Positions 8,015 through 16,448 are shown, numbered from the stretch's first letter. The stretch is DNA of 64,000 bases from Micromonospora sp. NBC_00389 (GCF_036059255.1 NZ_CP107947.1:5890001-5954000); one strand, 5' to 3'. Translations and numbers: made by a program. The notes: generated by a model not told the origin, from the letters alone.

Positions 8015-8806
8015 GTGCAGATCAACCCCGGGGCCGCCGAGTTCCCGCACCGACAGATCGCCACGCAGCTCAAGGCCCAGGTCCGCCGCGGCGACTGGGG
8101 GCCGGGCGAGCGACTGCCGTCCATCCCGGCCATCGCCGAGATGTTCGGCGTCGCCAAGCAGACCGTGCAACGCGCCGTCGACCAACTGCGGGTCGAGGGC
8201 ATCCTGATCACCAAACCCGGATCCGGTACGTACGTCCGGGGCACCCGCCGCCGGCTCAACCGGCTCTCCCGCGGCCGGTACGGCGGCTTCCGCGGCTACC
8301 ACACCGATTTGGCGGCCCGGTACCGCCAGCAGCTCGTCTCGGTCGGCCGCTCCCCCGCCCCCGCCGAGGTGGCCGACGCGTTCGGAGTGCCTGACGGCAC
8401 CGACCTGCTCTGCCGTCGGCACCTGGTACGCACCGACGACTCCCCCGTCGAGGTGGGCGCCTCCTGGTTCCTGCCCGCCGACACCGCCGGCACCTCGCTG
8501 GAGCGCGCCGAGGCGTTCGGTCGACCGCTCTACCAGGAAGCCGAGGAGGCCACCGGGAGGCGCTACGTCTCGGCGACCGACACGATCAGCGCCCGCCAAC
8601 CCAGCCGGGAGGAGGCCGAGACCCTCCAGATCCGGCCCGACACGCCGGTGCTGCACCTGCTGCACGTCGCCTACGACGGTCACCGCAAGCCGATCGAGGT
8701 CGCCCAGGCCACCTGGCCCGGCCCGATGACCACCCTCACCGAGGAGTACCAGGTCCCCGGCCCCACCCCCGACCCGGAACCCGACCCCGGCCTGGTCCTG
8801 GGCTAA
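8015..8806 (+). CDS. GntR-family transcriptional regulator with UTRA-type sensor domain
   Basis: A 263-residue regulator. The N-terminal winged helix (about 10-80) shows 'GERLPSIPAIAEMFGVAKQTVQRAVDQL' followed by the wing 'GSGTYVRG'. Residues about 100-245 form a UTRA-like ligand domain with 'LLCRRHLVRTDDSPVEVGASWF' and 'VLHLLHVAYDGHRKPIEVAQATW'. GTG 8015 is chosen because AAGGAGG lies five bases before it; the frame stays open upstream without support. A symmetric CTAGG-AA-CCTAG site upstream suggests autoregulation. The ligand and targets are unknown; the C39 peptidase 780 bases downstream is one candidate target by position only. Confidence 0.88.
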   Translation: MQINPGAAEFPHRQIATQLKAQVRRGDWGPGERLPSIPAIAEMFGVAKQTVQRAVDQLRVEGILITKPGSGTYVRGTRRRLNRLSRGRYGGFRGYHTDLAARYRQQLVSVGRSPAPAEVADAFGVPDGTDLLCRRHLVRTDDSPVEVGASWFLPADTAGTSLERAEAFGRPLYQEAEEATGRRYVSATDTISARQPSREEAETLQIRPDTPVLHLLHVAYDGHRKPIEVAQATWPGPMTTLTEEYQVPGPTPDPEPDPGLVLG

Positions 8807-8930
8807 CCCTCGCAGACCGGCCTTTCGCCCGCGCGCCGCGCGCCATCGGGTCGATCCCGGCCCCCCGGCCGCTAGCGCCGTGTTGGAAGACCAGCAGCCG
8901 GGCGCGTCAACGACGGGGCCATCCGCACTG

Positions 8931-8982
8931 TTGAGCGTGATACCTCAGAGTCATATTGATACCTCACAGTCATCACGCTCAA
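8931..8982. repeat. Composite element: 11-bp inverted ends enclosing two 17-bp direct repeats
   Basis: TTGAGCGTGAT (8931-8941) and ATCACGCTCAA (8972-8982) are perfect inverted ends. Inside are two direct copies of TGATACCTCAGAGTCAT, at 8938-8954 and 8957-8973, differing at one base (CAGAGTC versus CACAGTC) with a 19-bp period. The element is AT-richer than its surroundings. It could be a multimeric operator or a dispersed repeat; nothing shows transposition. Confidence 0.7.
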
Positions 8983-9025
8983 AAGCACACCCGCCCGGCG
9001 CGCGGCGGCGGCCTCCTAGGTCTCT

Positions 9026-9086
9026 GCGCACTTTCCGGGAAGGCGTGGCCTCGGCGTCGGCAGGCGACACTTTCCCGGAAGTGCGC
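9026..9086. repeat. Imperfect 16-bp inverted repeat
   Basis: GCGCACTTTCCGGGAA (9026-9041) and, inverted, GCGCACTTCCGGGAAA (9071-9086) match apart from one shifted T. The arms are 29 bases apart. Function unknown. Confidence 0.55.
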
Positions 9087-9291
9087 GGCTCAACGCCGGT
9101 CGACGTGGGCGGGCGGGTGGGCGTGGTGTCCGGTTCGGGATCGAGCCCGAGGGTGCGACGCGCTCGGGCAGACCGCCGGTGGGTCCCGGTTGTGGGGGCG
9201 GACGGGCGGGATGGGGTTGTCGGCCCCTGACGGGCTGGGGTGTCGTCCCGTTTGGGGTGGGTCGTCCCGTGGTCGGGGCCACCCTCAGCGT

Positions 9292-9318
9292 GGAATCGGG
9301 GGCCGGCCCGGGTCGTTA
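9292..9318 (+). promoter_or_regulatory. ECF-type promoter motif, copy 1
   Basis: GGAAT (9292-9296), 17 bases, CGTTA (9314-9318). This resembles the GGAAC / GTT pattern used by many extracytoplasmic-function sigma factors and has the same spacing as the two copies downstream. It lies 265 bases before the C39 peptidase start. Confidence 0.4.
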
Positions 9319-9367
9319 TACCTGGCATGCGACCGTGGCCCCCTGGCCCGGTGCGCGGCAGCCGCCG

Positions 9368-9394
9368 GGAACACCCGACCGGCCGCCCCGGTTA
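9368..9394 (+). promoter_or_regulatory. ECF-type promoter motif, copy 2
   Basis: GGAAC (9368-9372), 17 bases, GGTTA (9390-9394). It forms part of a duplicated segment of about 39 bp that recurs 58 bases downstream with two mismatches. Confidence 0.5.
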
Positions 9395-9425
9395 CATCCC
9401 CCCGTAGCCAGCCGCCAGCCCGCCG

Positions 9426-9452
9426 GGAACACCCGACCGGCCGGCACGGTTA
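9426..9452 (+). promoter_or_regulatory. ECF-type promoter motif, copy 3
   Basis: GGAAC (9426-9430), 17 bases, GGTTA (9448-9452). It is nearest to the peptidase gene; transcription from it would give a 5' leader of about 125 bases. Confidence 0.5.
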
Positions 9453-9582
9453 CATCCCCGGAACCCCGAGCAGGTCCCCCCGATCGCCGGACAGTTCCCC
9501 CCTTCTTGAACTCCCCTCGTGCGGCCCACCGCTTCCCCCTTGTCGTGTGCCGCGCACCCCCGATGCAGAGGAGCACGCCATT

Positions 9583-10242
9583 ATGCGTACCGATCTGATT
9601 CGTAAGACCGCTCTGACCGCTGCTGGACTCGCCTTCACCGGCGGCGCCATCGCCGGCCCCGTCACCGCCGCCTACGCCGCATCCGATGCCAAGCCCGCTA
9701 CGCAAACCCAGTCGGACCGGAAGCCGTCGGGTGAGCGTCAGCTGGGTGTGCGCTACGAGGCGCAGCCGAACTTCTACTACTGCGGTCCCGCCGCCGCCCG
9801 TAACGCCCTGTCCGTGCAGGGTAAGGACATCAGCGTGGATGCCATGGCCAAGGAGATGGGTACCACCGAGGCTGGCACGAACTCCATCAACGACATCACC
9901 CCGGTGCTGAACAAGGAAACCGGTAAGAACGACGCCTACCGCAGCGTCGAGATCAGCACCCCCGCCGCCGACGGCAAGCAGACCGACAAGCTGCGCGCCG
10001 ACGTGGTGAAGACCGTGGATGACGGTCGGGCTGTGGTGGCGAACATCGCCGGCACCAGCGTCGACGTCGACGGCACCAGCCACTCGTTCGAGGGTGGGCA
10101 CTACATCAGCGTCGTCGGCTACCGCGACAACGGCAACATCGTCAAGATCGCCGACTCGGCCGACCCGAACCAGGCCTCCTACGAGGTCACCGTCGAGCAC
10201 CTCGCCGACTGGATCGCCACCCGCGGCTACGCCACCAGCTGA
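9583..10242 (+). CDS. Secreted C39-like papain-fold peptidase
   Basis: A 219-residue protein with an N-terminal signal peptide: basic start MRTDLIRK, a hydrophobic core to about residue 30, and probable cleavage after AYAA. The mature part is a C39-like peptidase domain with catalytic Cys67 in YYCGPAAAR, His173 in GGHYISVVGY and a likely Asp191 in IADSA. Such proteins are exported cysteine peptidases or related hydrolases; the target is unknown. The start is supported by AGAGGAG nine bases upstream. It is preceded by three ECF-like promoter motifs and followed by a 16-bp hairpin terminator, so it looks monocistronic and envelope-stress regulated. The regulation is an inference. Confidence 0.85.
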   Translation: MRTDLIRKTALTAAGLAFTGGAIAGPVTAAYAASDAKPATQTQSDRKPSGERQLGVRYEAQPNFYYCGPAAARNALSVQGKDISVDAMAKEMGTTEAGTNSINDITPVLNKETGKNDAYRSVEISTPAADGKQTDKLRADVVKTVDDGRAVVANIAGTSVDVDGTSHSFEGGHYISVVGYRDNGNIVKIADSADPNQASYEVTVEHLADWIATRGYATS

Positions 10243-10262
10243 CCCTGAAGCGAACCAACCAA

Positions 10263-10298
10263 CGAAGGGCCGGACCCCGTTAGGGGTCCGGCCCTTCG
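10263..10298. terminator. 16-bp hairpin terminator after the C39 peptidase
   Basis: Perfect stem 10263-10278 with 10283-10298, loop GTTA. A T-rich stretch (TCGTCGTTT) follows on the + strand. It separates the convergent peptidase and mshC transcripts and also contains the stop codon of the reading frame that follows mshC. Confidence 0.85.
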
Positions 10299-10480
10299 TC
10301 GTCGTTTCCCCGTTGGGTATCCGGCATCGGCTCGACCGCCGCCAACCGACGGGCCCGTCGGCGAAGCCACCAGGAACCGGCGAGCACCGCGAGAACCAGC
10401 CCAGCCCAGGAGATGTCCTTGAGCCAGTGCTCGGCCGCCCGGCCCGTCAGATCGGTGGGCGCGCGGGGGCCGGGCAGGTG
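10280..10480 (-). other. In-frame open reading frame directly after the mshC stop, with a membrane segment
   Basis: The 66 codons immediately after the mshC TAA are open in the same frame and end at TAA 10282-10280, inside the terminator loop. They encode a hydrophilic start, an amphipathic 'AAEHWLKDISW', a hydrophobic 'AGLVLAVLAGSWW' and a basic 'LRRRARRLA', which looks like a membrane anchor with positive-inside residues and an acidic tail. Codon third positions are mostly G or C, as in real genes. No ATG, GTG or TTG exists before the hydrophobic segment. It may be a readthrough extension of MshC, a gene with a CTG start, or the tail of a decayed gene. Confidence 0.35.
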
Positions 10481-11719
10481 TTAGAGGCGGATGCCGAGGA
10501 GGGCATCCACGGTGTTGGCGAAGAGGGCCGGGGCGTCGGGGTCGTCGGCAGCGCCGGCGAGGGTCGCGTCGGCCCACCGGTCGGCAACCGCCAGGGTACC
10601 AGGTGTGTCGAGGTCGTCGGCGAGCCGCTCGCGTACCCCGGCCAGCAGCTCGGCACCGGACGGCCCGGCGGGCGCGGCGGCGGCCCGCCGCCAACGGCCC
10701 AGCCGCTCCTGCGCCGCGCTCAGCAGCTCGTCGGTCCAGGTGCGGTCGCTGCGGTAGTGCCCGGAGATCAGCGCCAGCCGGATCGCCATCGGGTCGAGCT
10801 TGTCGGCGCGCAGCCGGGAGACGAAGACCAGGTTGCCCCGGGACTTGGACATCTTCTCGCCGTCCAGGCCGATCATCCCGGCGTGCACGTAGTGCTGGGC
10901 GAACGGCGCCTGGCCGGTCAGCCGCTCGGCGTGCGCGGCGGACGCCTCGTGGTGCGGGAACAGCAGGTCGTTGCCGCCGCCCTGCACGTCGATCCGGTCG
11001 CCGAGCAGGTTCAGCGCGATCACCGCGCACTCGATGTGCCAGCCTGGGCGGCCCGGGCCCAGCTCCCCGCCCGGCCAGGACGGCTCACCCTCGCGGGCGC
11101 CGCGCCACAGCAGCGGGTCCAGAGGGTCGCGCTTGCCGGCGCGGTCCGGGTCCCCACCGCGCTCCGGGAAGATCTCCAGCATCTGCTCGCGGGTCAGGTT
11201 GGACTCGTAGCCGAACCGGGGCGTGGAGGAGATGTCGAAGTAGACGTCGCCGGTGCCATCGTCGAGCCGGTACGCGGCCCCGTCCTTGAGCAGCACCTCG
11301 ACCTTGTCGGCGATGTCCGGGATCGACTCGACCGCGCCCACGTAGTGCGCCGGCGGGATGATCCGCAGCGCCTCCATGTCCTCCCGGAACAGGGCCGTCT
11401 CGCGCATCGCCAGGACCACCCAGTCCTCGCCGTCCCGGGCGGCCCGCTCCAGCAGCGGGTCGTCGATGTCGGTGACGTTCTGCACGTAGCGCACCGGGCG
11501 GCCGGCGTCGCGCCACATCCGCTGCACCAGGTCAAAGGTGATCATGGTGGCGGCGTGGCCGAGGTGGGTGGCGTCGTACGGGGTGATGCCGCAGACGTAC
11601 ATGCTTCCCGCGTCGACCGGCTCACTGGGGTGGACACCCTGCCGCGCCGAGTCGTACAACGCCAACGGCTCGCCCCTGCCCGGCAGCCGTGGCACCTCGT
11701 GTCCCGCCCAAGACTCCAT
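10481..11719 (-). CDS. mshC: Cysteine:GlcN-Ins ligase (mycothiol biosynthesis)
   Basis: A 412-residue cytoplasmic enzyme that uses ATP to join L-cysteine to 1-D-myo-inosityl-2-amino-2-deoxy-alpha-D-glucopyranoside, the penultimate stage of mycothiol synthesis. It is a class I aminoacyl-tRNA-synthetase relative of CysS: the [14 protein letters not shown] segment carries the zinc cysteine and the HIGH-like motif (about residue 52), GWHIECA supplies further zinc ligands, and EKMSKS lies near 289. The length is that of MshC rather than the longer CysS, and the anticodon domain is absent. TAGGCT at 11726-11731 six bases before ATG suggests a leaderless transcript separate from the upstream SCO1664-type gene. 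An in-frame extension follows the stop. Confidence 0.95.
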   Translation of the reverse strand: MESWAGHEVPRLPGRGEPLALYDSARQGVHPSEPVDAGSMYVCGITPYDATHLGHAATMITFDLVQRMWRDAGRPVRYVQNVTDIDDPLLERAARDGEDWVVLAMRETALFREDMEALRIIPPAHYVGAVESIPDIADKVEVLLKDGAAYRLDDGTGDVYFDISSTPRFGYESNLTREQMLEIFPERGGDPDRAGKRDPLDPLLWRGAREGEPSWPGGELGPGRPGWHIECAVIALNLLGDRIDVQGGGNDLLFPHHEASAAHAERLTGQAPFAQHYVHAGMIGLDGEKMSKSRGNLVFVSRLRADKLDPMAIRLALISGHYRSDRTWTDELLSAAQERLGRWRRAAAAPAGPSGAELLAGVRERLADDLDTPGTLAVADRWADATLAGAADDPDAPALFANTVDALLGIRL

Positions 11720-11785
11720 GACCTCAGCCTAGCCAGCCCTAAGGCGACCCCGTGCCGCCCCACGGGTGATCAAGATGACAGTGGA

Positions 11786-12604
11786 TCACATGGGCGGCCA
11801 GGGCACCGCCGGCCAGTCCTCCGGCGGCTGCGGGAAGCGGCCGGTCTGCCGCAGCTCGTCGACGCGGGCGGCCAGCTCGGCGATCTCGCTGATCGTCAGG
11901 TGGTCGGCCAACTCCGCGCCGAGCGCTCCGGCGACCTGCCCGGCGAGCCCGTCGAGCATCTCCACGGCATCCGCCGGCAAATGCTTCCCGGCCCAGCCCC
12001 AGAGCACCGTGCGCAGCTTGTCCTCGACGTGGAAGCTCACCCCGTGGTCCACGCCGTAGATCCGGTCGTCGGCGCCGACCAGCACGTGGCCGCCCTTGCG
12101 GTCGGCGTTGTTGATCACAGCGTCGAGCACCGCGAGCCGGGCCAGCCGGGGGTCTTCGGCGTGCGCCAGCACGTACGCGGCGCCGTCGTCGTCACGGGCC
12201 GCGGCGATCGGGAACCAGCGCGGTGGCAGCTCCTCGGCGGGCACGAACCCGACAAGCGGCTCGGCGTCCGCCGGCTCGTCGATCCAGAGCTGGCAGGAGC
12301 CCGGGCCGAACGGGCCGTCCCGCAGCACGGTGGGTGGCACCAGGTCCCAGCCGGTCGCCCGGGACACCAGGTACGCCGAGACCTCCCGGCCCGCGAGGGT
12401 GCCGTCCGGGAAGTCCCAGAGCGGGCGCTCGCCACGGACCGGCTTGTAGACGCAGCGGGCGGAGAGCCCGTCCAGCGTCAGGATGCCGCGGAGGGTGGTG
12501 TTCGACGCGTCGACCAACCGCCCCTCCAGGTCGAGCGTGCCGTCGCGCAACAGTCGCAGCGCGGCGTCGCCGTCCTGGCGAGGCTGGAGGCCGGACGAGG
12601 TCAC
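11786..12604 (-). CDS. SCO1664-family protein (PI3/4-kinase-like fold)
   Basis: A 272-residue protein of the actinobacterial SCO1664 family, distantly related to phosphatidylinositol 3/4-kinases. Features are a possible nucleotide-binding lysine in 'ARCVYKPVRGERPLWDFP', the stretch 'REVSAYLVSRATGWDLVPPTVLRDGPFGPGS', a catalytic-loop-like 'LDAVINNADRKGGHVL' and the 'GVDHGVSFH' motif resembling the metal-binding DxG/DHG. Its substrate is unknown. GTG 12604 overlaps the DUF3090 stop as GTGA, so it is translationally coupled. The order phosphatase, DUF3090, SCO1664-like, mshC matches what I recall of mycobacterial Rv2135c-Rv2130c. Confidence 0.85.
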   Translation of the reverse strand: MTSSGLQPRQDGDAALRLLRDGTLDLEGRLVDASNTTLRGILTLDGLSARCVYKPVRGERPLWDFPDGTLAGREVSAYLVSRATGWDLVPPTVLRDGPFGPGSCQLWIDEPADAEPLVGFVPAEELPPRWFPIAAARDDDGAAYVLAHAEDPRLARLAVLDAVINNADRKGGHVLVGADDRIYGVDHGVSFHVEDKLRTVLWGWAGKHLPADAVEMLDGLAGQVAGALGAELADHLTISEIAELAARVDELRQTGRFPQPPEDWPAVPWPPM

Positions 12605-13185
12605 CGGTGATAACCGTTGTGCCGCGGGCAGAGGTGCCCGGCGGGGTCCAACGGCTGGCCGCAGAGCGGGCACGGGGGCCGGCCCGCGTTCACGACTCGC
12701 CGGGCCCGCTCGATGAACTGGCGGGTGGCCTGCGGGGTGAGCCGGACCCGGAGCCGGTCCAGGTCCTCGTCCGGCTCGTCGTCCTCGTCGTCGTCCTCGT
12801 CCTCGTCGTCCTCGTCGCCCAGCTCGACTTCGGCTTCCACCTCGCCCGCGGCGATCGCCTCGATCACCACGGTCGCGGTGTCCACGTCGAAGGCCAGCCC
12901 GAGGGTTCCGACCCGGAACTCCTCGTCGACCGGAGTGTCCAGTGGCTCGTTGTCGCCCACGACCGGCGCCAGCTCGGGCAGGTCCACCCCGAAGCGCCGT
13001 TGCGCCTCGGTGAGTAGCTCCTCCAGCTTCTCGGCGAGCAGGGACACCTGGACCTTCTCCAGCGCGACGCTGACCAGCCGGCCGCCGCCACGGGCCTGCA
13101 GGAAGAACGTGCGCTCCCCCGGCGGCCCGACGGTCCCGGCGACGAACCGCTCCGGCGGTTCGAAGGCGTGCACCTGGTGGGTCAT
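12601..13185 (-). CDS. DUF3090 family protein with C-terminal zinc-ribbon-like cysteines
   Basis: A 194-residue protein of the DUF3090 (YjbQ-unrelated, actinobacterial) family. The N-terminal half has 'PPERFVAGTVGPPGERTFFLQA' and 'SVALEKVQVSLLAEKL'. A long acidic run of Asp and Glu follows near residues 125-142, then 'RVRLTPQATRQFIERA' and a C-terminal 'CPLCGQPLDP...HLCPRH', probably a zinc site. ATG 13185 is chosen over an upstream start because TAGGGT at 13193-13198 lies seven bases before it, giving a leaderless mRNA. It heads a two-gene unit with the SCO1664-like gene. The molecular function is unknown. Confidence 0.9.
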   Translation of the reverse strand: MTHQVHAFEPPERFVAGTVGPPGERTFFLQARGGGRLVSVALEKVQVSLLAEKLEELLTEAQRRFGVDLPELAPVVGDNEPLDTPVDEEFRVGTLGLAFDVDTATVVIEAIAAGEVEAEVELGDEDDEDEDDDEDDEPDEDLDRLRVRLTPQATRQFIERARRVVNAGRPPCPLCGQPLDPAGHLCPRHNGYHR

Positions 13186-13303
13186 ACCCACGACCCTATC
13201 CGGCCCGCCATGGCATCGCGCACCCCACCGACGCGAATCACCGCGCGGCCCGCCGCGCCCGGCGCACCGGGCCTCGCACCCGGGCGTGGCGGACGCCGGC
13301 CGG

Positions 13304-14017
13304 TCACCGGCCCGCCCCCGCGCCGCCGCCGACCGGCGCGTCGGATTCGGCCGCGCCGGCCGCCCGCGCCGCCCGGCGGCGCCGCTTGCTCGGCGGCGGC
13401 ACCAACCCGGCCAGGTCGCCCCCGGTGTCGTTGAGCCGCACCAGGAACGGCCGCAGCGGGGTGTACCGGATCGCCGTCACCGACGCCGGGTCGGCCACGA
13501 TCCGCTGAAAAAGATCCAGGTGTACGCCGAGCGCGTCGGCCACGATCGCCTTGATCACGTCGCCGTGGCTGCAGGCCAACCAGATTGCCTCCGGACCGTG
13601 CTCGGCCGTGACCCGGGCGTCCCAGGTCCGCACCGCCGCGACCGCCCGTGCCGCCATCGCCGCCATCGCCTCCCCCTCCGGGAAGACCGCGGCGCTCGGG
13701 TGCTGCTGGACGACCGGCCAGAGCGCCTCCTTGGCCAGCTTCTTCAGTGGCTGGCCCTCCCAGGCTCCGTAGCCGCACTCGATCAGCCCCTCCTCCACCA
13801 CCGGGACCGCCTCGGGCAGCGCCAGCTCCAGGGTCTGCCGGCACCGGATGAGCGGGCTGGTCACCACGGCCGCGAGCGGCACCGGCCGCAGCCGCTCGCC
13901 GACCGCGGCCGCCTGGGCCCGGCCCGTCTCGTCCAACTCGACCGGCTGGCGGCCGGCCAGGCCGCCGTCCGCGTTCGCGGTCGTCCGGCCGTGTCGCAGA
14001 AGCAGAAGGGTCGCCAC
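13304..14017 (-). CDS. Histidine phosphatase family protein (MSMEG_4193-type phosphomutase-like)
   Basis: A 237-residue member of the histidine phosphatase superfamily. The catalytic RHG motif is at residues 8-10 (LLLLRHGRTTAN), with 'SPLIRCRQTLELAL' and the second histidine in 'WLACSHGDVIKAIVADALG'. A basic, Ala-rich tail follows the catalytic domain. It belongs to the type found beside DUF3090, SCO1664-like and mshC genes in actinobacteria. GTG 14017 is chosen because TAGGGT at 14025-14030 is exactly seven bases upstream, a leaderless arrangement identical to the next gene. The physiological substrate is not known. Confidence 0.88.
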   Translation of the reverse strand: MATLLLLRHGRTTANADGGLAGRQPVELDETGRAQAAAVGERLRPVPLAAVVTSPLIRCRQTLELALPEAVPVVEEGLIECGYGAWEGQPLKKLAKEALWPVVQQHPSAAVFPEGEAMAAMAARAVAAVRTWDARVTAEHGPEAIWLACSHGDVIKAIVADALGVHLDLFQRIVADPASVTAIRYTPLRPFLVRLNDTGGDLAGLVPPPSKRRRRAARAAGAAESDAPVGGGAGAGR

Positions 14018-14375
14018 GGGGACCACCCTATGACCTGCGCCCGACCGGGGGCGCCGCCCTCCGGCGTGCGCCATGTCCGCGCCGCCCGGTGCCGTCTCGG
14101 TGCGAAAACGGCAGGAGACGCCAACACACCGGTAAAATACCTAATGCCTGGCTTGTCCGGGTCCTCGCCTGGAGGGTGTGTGGACTGCGATGGGGGACTC
14201 GGCATCCGCGCGGTCCCATCCGGGAGGCAGCCCGATATCGAGAGGATAGGTACGCTAGATCCGACTTGTGCTAAATGACCGAAAGGCCGGGTACGGTCAC
14301 GGCTGCCGGCCCCGACACGGACCGGCCCCCGTTCCCTCAGCGGGGACGGGGGCCGGAGCCACGACTACTGCTGGA
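14018..14375. other. 358-bp intergenic region without a gene
   Basis: It lies between the uppP stop and the phosphatase start. It contains the phosphatase promoter (TAGGGT 14025-14030), a small palindrome GGTA-AAA-TACC at 14131-14141 in a locally AT-rich patch, complementary stretches CACACC (14125-14130) and GGTGTGTGG (14174-14182) that could form a hairpin around it, and the uppP terminator at 14322-14356. No convincing coding frame was found. Confidence 0.5.
14322..14356 (-). terminator. Terminator hairpin of the F420 oxidoreductase-uppP unit
   Basis: A 15-bp stem, 14322-14336 with 14342-14356, containing one G-U pair, five-base loop TCAGC. It is located 20 bases beyond the uppP stop codon on the minus strand. 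Confidence 0.75.
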
Positions 14376-15212
14376 TCAGGTGGCGCTGATGGTGCCCGTC
14401 ATCAGCAACGCGAGCACCAGAGTGCCCAGCGCGACCCGGTACAGCACGAAGACGTACAGGGTGTGGTGGGCGACGTAGCGCAGCAGCCAGGCGATGGCCG
14501 CGTAGCCGATGCCGAACGCGATCACCGTCGCCACGATCATCTGAGCGACGGAGGGCGCGGACGTGCCCGGGGCGGACGGCTCGAAGACGTCCCCGAGGCT
14601 GAACACGCCGGACATCACCACCGCCGGGATGGCCAGCAGGAACGAGTACCGCGCCGCCGCCTCCCGGGTCAGGTTGAGCAGCAACCCGGCGGTGAGCGTG
14701 CCCCCGGAGCGGGACACCCCGGGGATCAGCGCCATGGCCTGGGCGAAGCCCATCACCACGCCGTCCTTGAGCCGGAAGTTCTCCAGGGTGCGGGTCTGCC
14801 GTCCCCAGTACTCGGCGAACGCCAGCACGAACGCGAACACGATCAGCGTGGTCGCCACCACCCACAGGTTGCGCCCGGCCGTCTTGATCTGGTCCTTGAA
14901 CAGGAAGCCGAGAAGCCCGATCGGGATCGAGCCGACGATGACGTACCAGCCCATCCGGTAGTCGAGGCTGGAACGGACCGACTTGTCCCTGATGCCGACC
15001 AGCCAGGTCCGGGTGATCCGCCAGATGTCCTTGGCGAAGTAGATCAGCACGGCCGCCTCGGTGCCGAGCTGGGTGACCGCGGTGAACGACGCCCCGGCGT
15101 CGCGGTCGAAGAAGATCGCCGAGGTGATCCGCAGATGCCCCGACGAGCTGACCGGAAGGAACTCCGTCAGGCCCTGGACGATGCCCAGGACGATGGCCTC
15201 GACCCAGGTCAC
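14376..15212 (-). CDS. uppP: Undecaprenyl-diphosphatase UppP/BacA
   Basis: A 278-residue polytopic membrane enzyme that removes a phosphate from undecaprenyl diphosphate, recycling the lipid carrier of peptidoglycan precursors; it also gives bacitracin tolerance. Both signature motifs are present: [10 protein letters not shown] near residues 18-27 and PGVSRSGGT near 165. About eight hydrophobic segments are seen. GTG 15212 overlaps the stop of the F420 oxidoreductase gene as GTGA, so translation is coupled; the frame is open further upstream but only as a shadow of that gene. Its location near the mshC block matches the mycobacterial Rv2136c position. Confidence 0.95.
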   Translation of the reverse strand: MTWVEAIVLGIVQGLTEFLPVSSSGHLRITSAIFFDRDAGASFTAVTQLGTEAAVLIYFAKDIWRITRTWLVGIRDKSVRSSLDYRMGWYVIVGSIPIGLLGFLFKDQIKTAGRNLWVVATTLIVFAFVLAFAEYWGRQTRTLENFRLKDGVVMGFAQAMALIPGVSRSGGTLTAGLLLNLTREAAARYSFLLAIPAVVMSGVFSLGDVFEPSAPGTSAPSVAQMIVATVIAFGIGYAAIAWLLRYVAHHTLYVFVLYRVALGTLVLALLMTGTISAT

Positions 15213-16261
15213 TCGCCGACTCCCGAGAGGTCGAGCGCCTCGGCGACGGTACGCAGCGTCTGCACGCCGCTGTCCCGGTCGGCCACGAACAGGGTCACCG
15301 ACAGGGTGGTGACGCCCGCGGCGGCGTACTCCCGCATCCGCTCGGCGATGCGCTCCTTCGGGCCGAGCAGCGAGGTGCGGTCGATGAACTCCATCGGCAC
15401 CGCCGCGGCCGCGTCGCGCTGCCGCTTGGCCAGGTACAGGTCCTGCACCTCGCGGGCGGCGTCGCCGTAGCCCATCCGGGTGGCGAGCTGGTTGTAGAAG
15501 TTCTGCTGCCGGCTGCCCATCCCGCCGACGTACAGCGCGGCGTACCAGCGGACCAGCTCGGCGCACGACGCCACGTCGTCGCCCACGACCACCGGCACCG
15601 AGGGCACCACGTCGAAGCCGGCCAGCTCCTTGCCGACCTTGGCCCGCCCGGCGCTGACCGAGGCGAGCTGCTCATCAGCGAACTCGGGCGCGTAGAACAC
15701 GGCCAGCCAGCCGTCGGCGATCTCGCCGGCCAGCTCCAGGTTCTTCGGGCCGACCGCGGCCAGGTAGATCGGGATGTGCTCGCGGGGCGGGTGGAAGCCC
15801 AGCCGCAGCGCCTTGCCGGGGCCGTCCGGCAGCGGCAGTGTGTAGTGCTCGCCGTCGTACGCCACCTCCTTGCGGGCGATGGCCAGCTTGACGATGTCCA
15901 CGAACTCCCGGGTCCGGGCGAGGGGCTTGGCGAAGCGCACACCGTGCCAGCCCTCGGAGACCTGCGGGCCGGAGACACCCAGGCCGAGCCGGAACCGGCC
16001 GCCGGAGAGCGCGTCGATGGTGGCCGCCGTCATCGCGGTGGCCGCCGGCGTACGAGCGGGGATCTGCATCACCGCGGCGCCCACGTCGATCCGTTCGGTC
16101 TGGCCGGCCATCCAGGCGAGCATGCTGGGCGAGTCGGAGCCGTAGGCCTCCGCCGCCCACACCACCGAGTAGCCGAGCCGGTCCGCTTCCTGGGCTAGCG
16201 CCAGGTGGTCTGCTGGCGTGCTCCACGCCGTCTGGTAGCCGAGGCTGAGCCCGAGTCGCAA
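15209..16261 (-). CDS. LLM-class F420-dependent oxidoreductase
   Basis: A 350-residue luciferase-like monooxygenase-fold protein. It begins 'LGLSLGYQT', contains '[20 protein letters not shown]', '[31 protein letters not shown]', '[23 protein letters not shown]' and ends with the usual '[18 protein letters not shown]'. These features place it among F420H2-dependent enzymes of actinobacteria; the substrate is unknown. The start is TTG 16261, supported by GGGGGAGG five bases upstream. It is the first gene of a coupled pair with uppP and is divergent from the aldo/keto reductase. Confidence 0.9.
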   Translation of the reverse strand: MRLGLSLGYQTAWSTPADHLALAQEADRLGYSVVWAAEAYGSDSPSMLAWMAGQTERIDVGAAVMQIPARTPAATAMTAATIDALSGGRFRLGLGVSGPQVSEGWHGVRFAKPLARTREFVDIVKLAIARKEVAYDGEHYTLPLPDGPGKALRLGFHPPREHIPIYLAAVGPKNLELAGEIADGWLAVFYAPEFADEQLASVSAGRAKVGKELAGFDVVPSVPVVVGDDVASCAELVRWYAALYVGGMGSRQQNFYNQLATRMGYGDAAREVQDLYLAKRQRDAAAAVPMEFIDRTSLLGPKERIAERMREYAAAGVTTLSVTLFVADRDSGVQTLRTVAEALDLSGVGE

Positions 16262-16448
16262 TGGTCCTCCCCCATTCGTGGCACAGGTCGCACCAGGTTA
16301 CGCAATGCCGATAACAGTCCCGATCACCGGCTCGACACCAATGATCCCTCGTCCGTCGAGGTACCCGCCGAGGGCGGAACCGGCAGAACCGGCAGAGATG
16401 ACGGGAGCGAGGATATCGGTGGCGGCGGGTTCGAAATAAGGTTCACCC

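Larger units (their letters stand above)
8807..9582. other. 776-bp gene-free region rich in repeats and promoter-like motifs
   Basis: No convincing gene is seen; open frames here lack domains. In order it holds a composite inverted/direct repeat (8931-8982), an inverted pair of GCGCACTT/CCGGGAA motifs (9026-9086) and three ECF-like promoter motifs (9292-9318, 9368-9394, 9426-9452), two of them inside a duplicated segment of about 39 bp (starting 9363 and 9421). This is one of the two largest non-coding stretches in the window and probably controls the secreted peptidase that follows. Confidence 0.6.

Noticed and set aside
8868..9582. Open frames running into the C39 peptidase from upstream starts
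   Set aside because: Signal peptide, ribosome-binding site and repeats place the start at 9583; the upstream translation is low-complexity.
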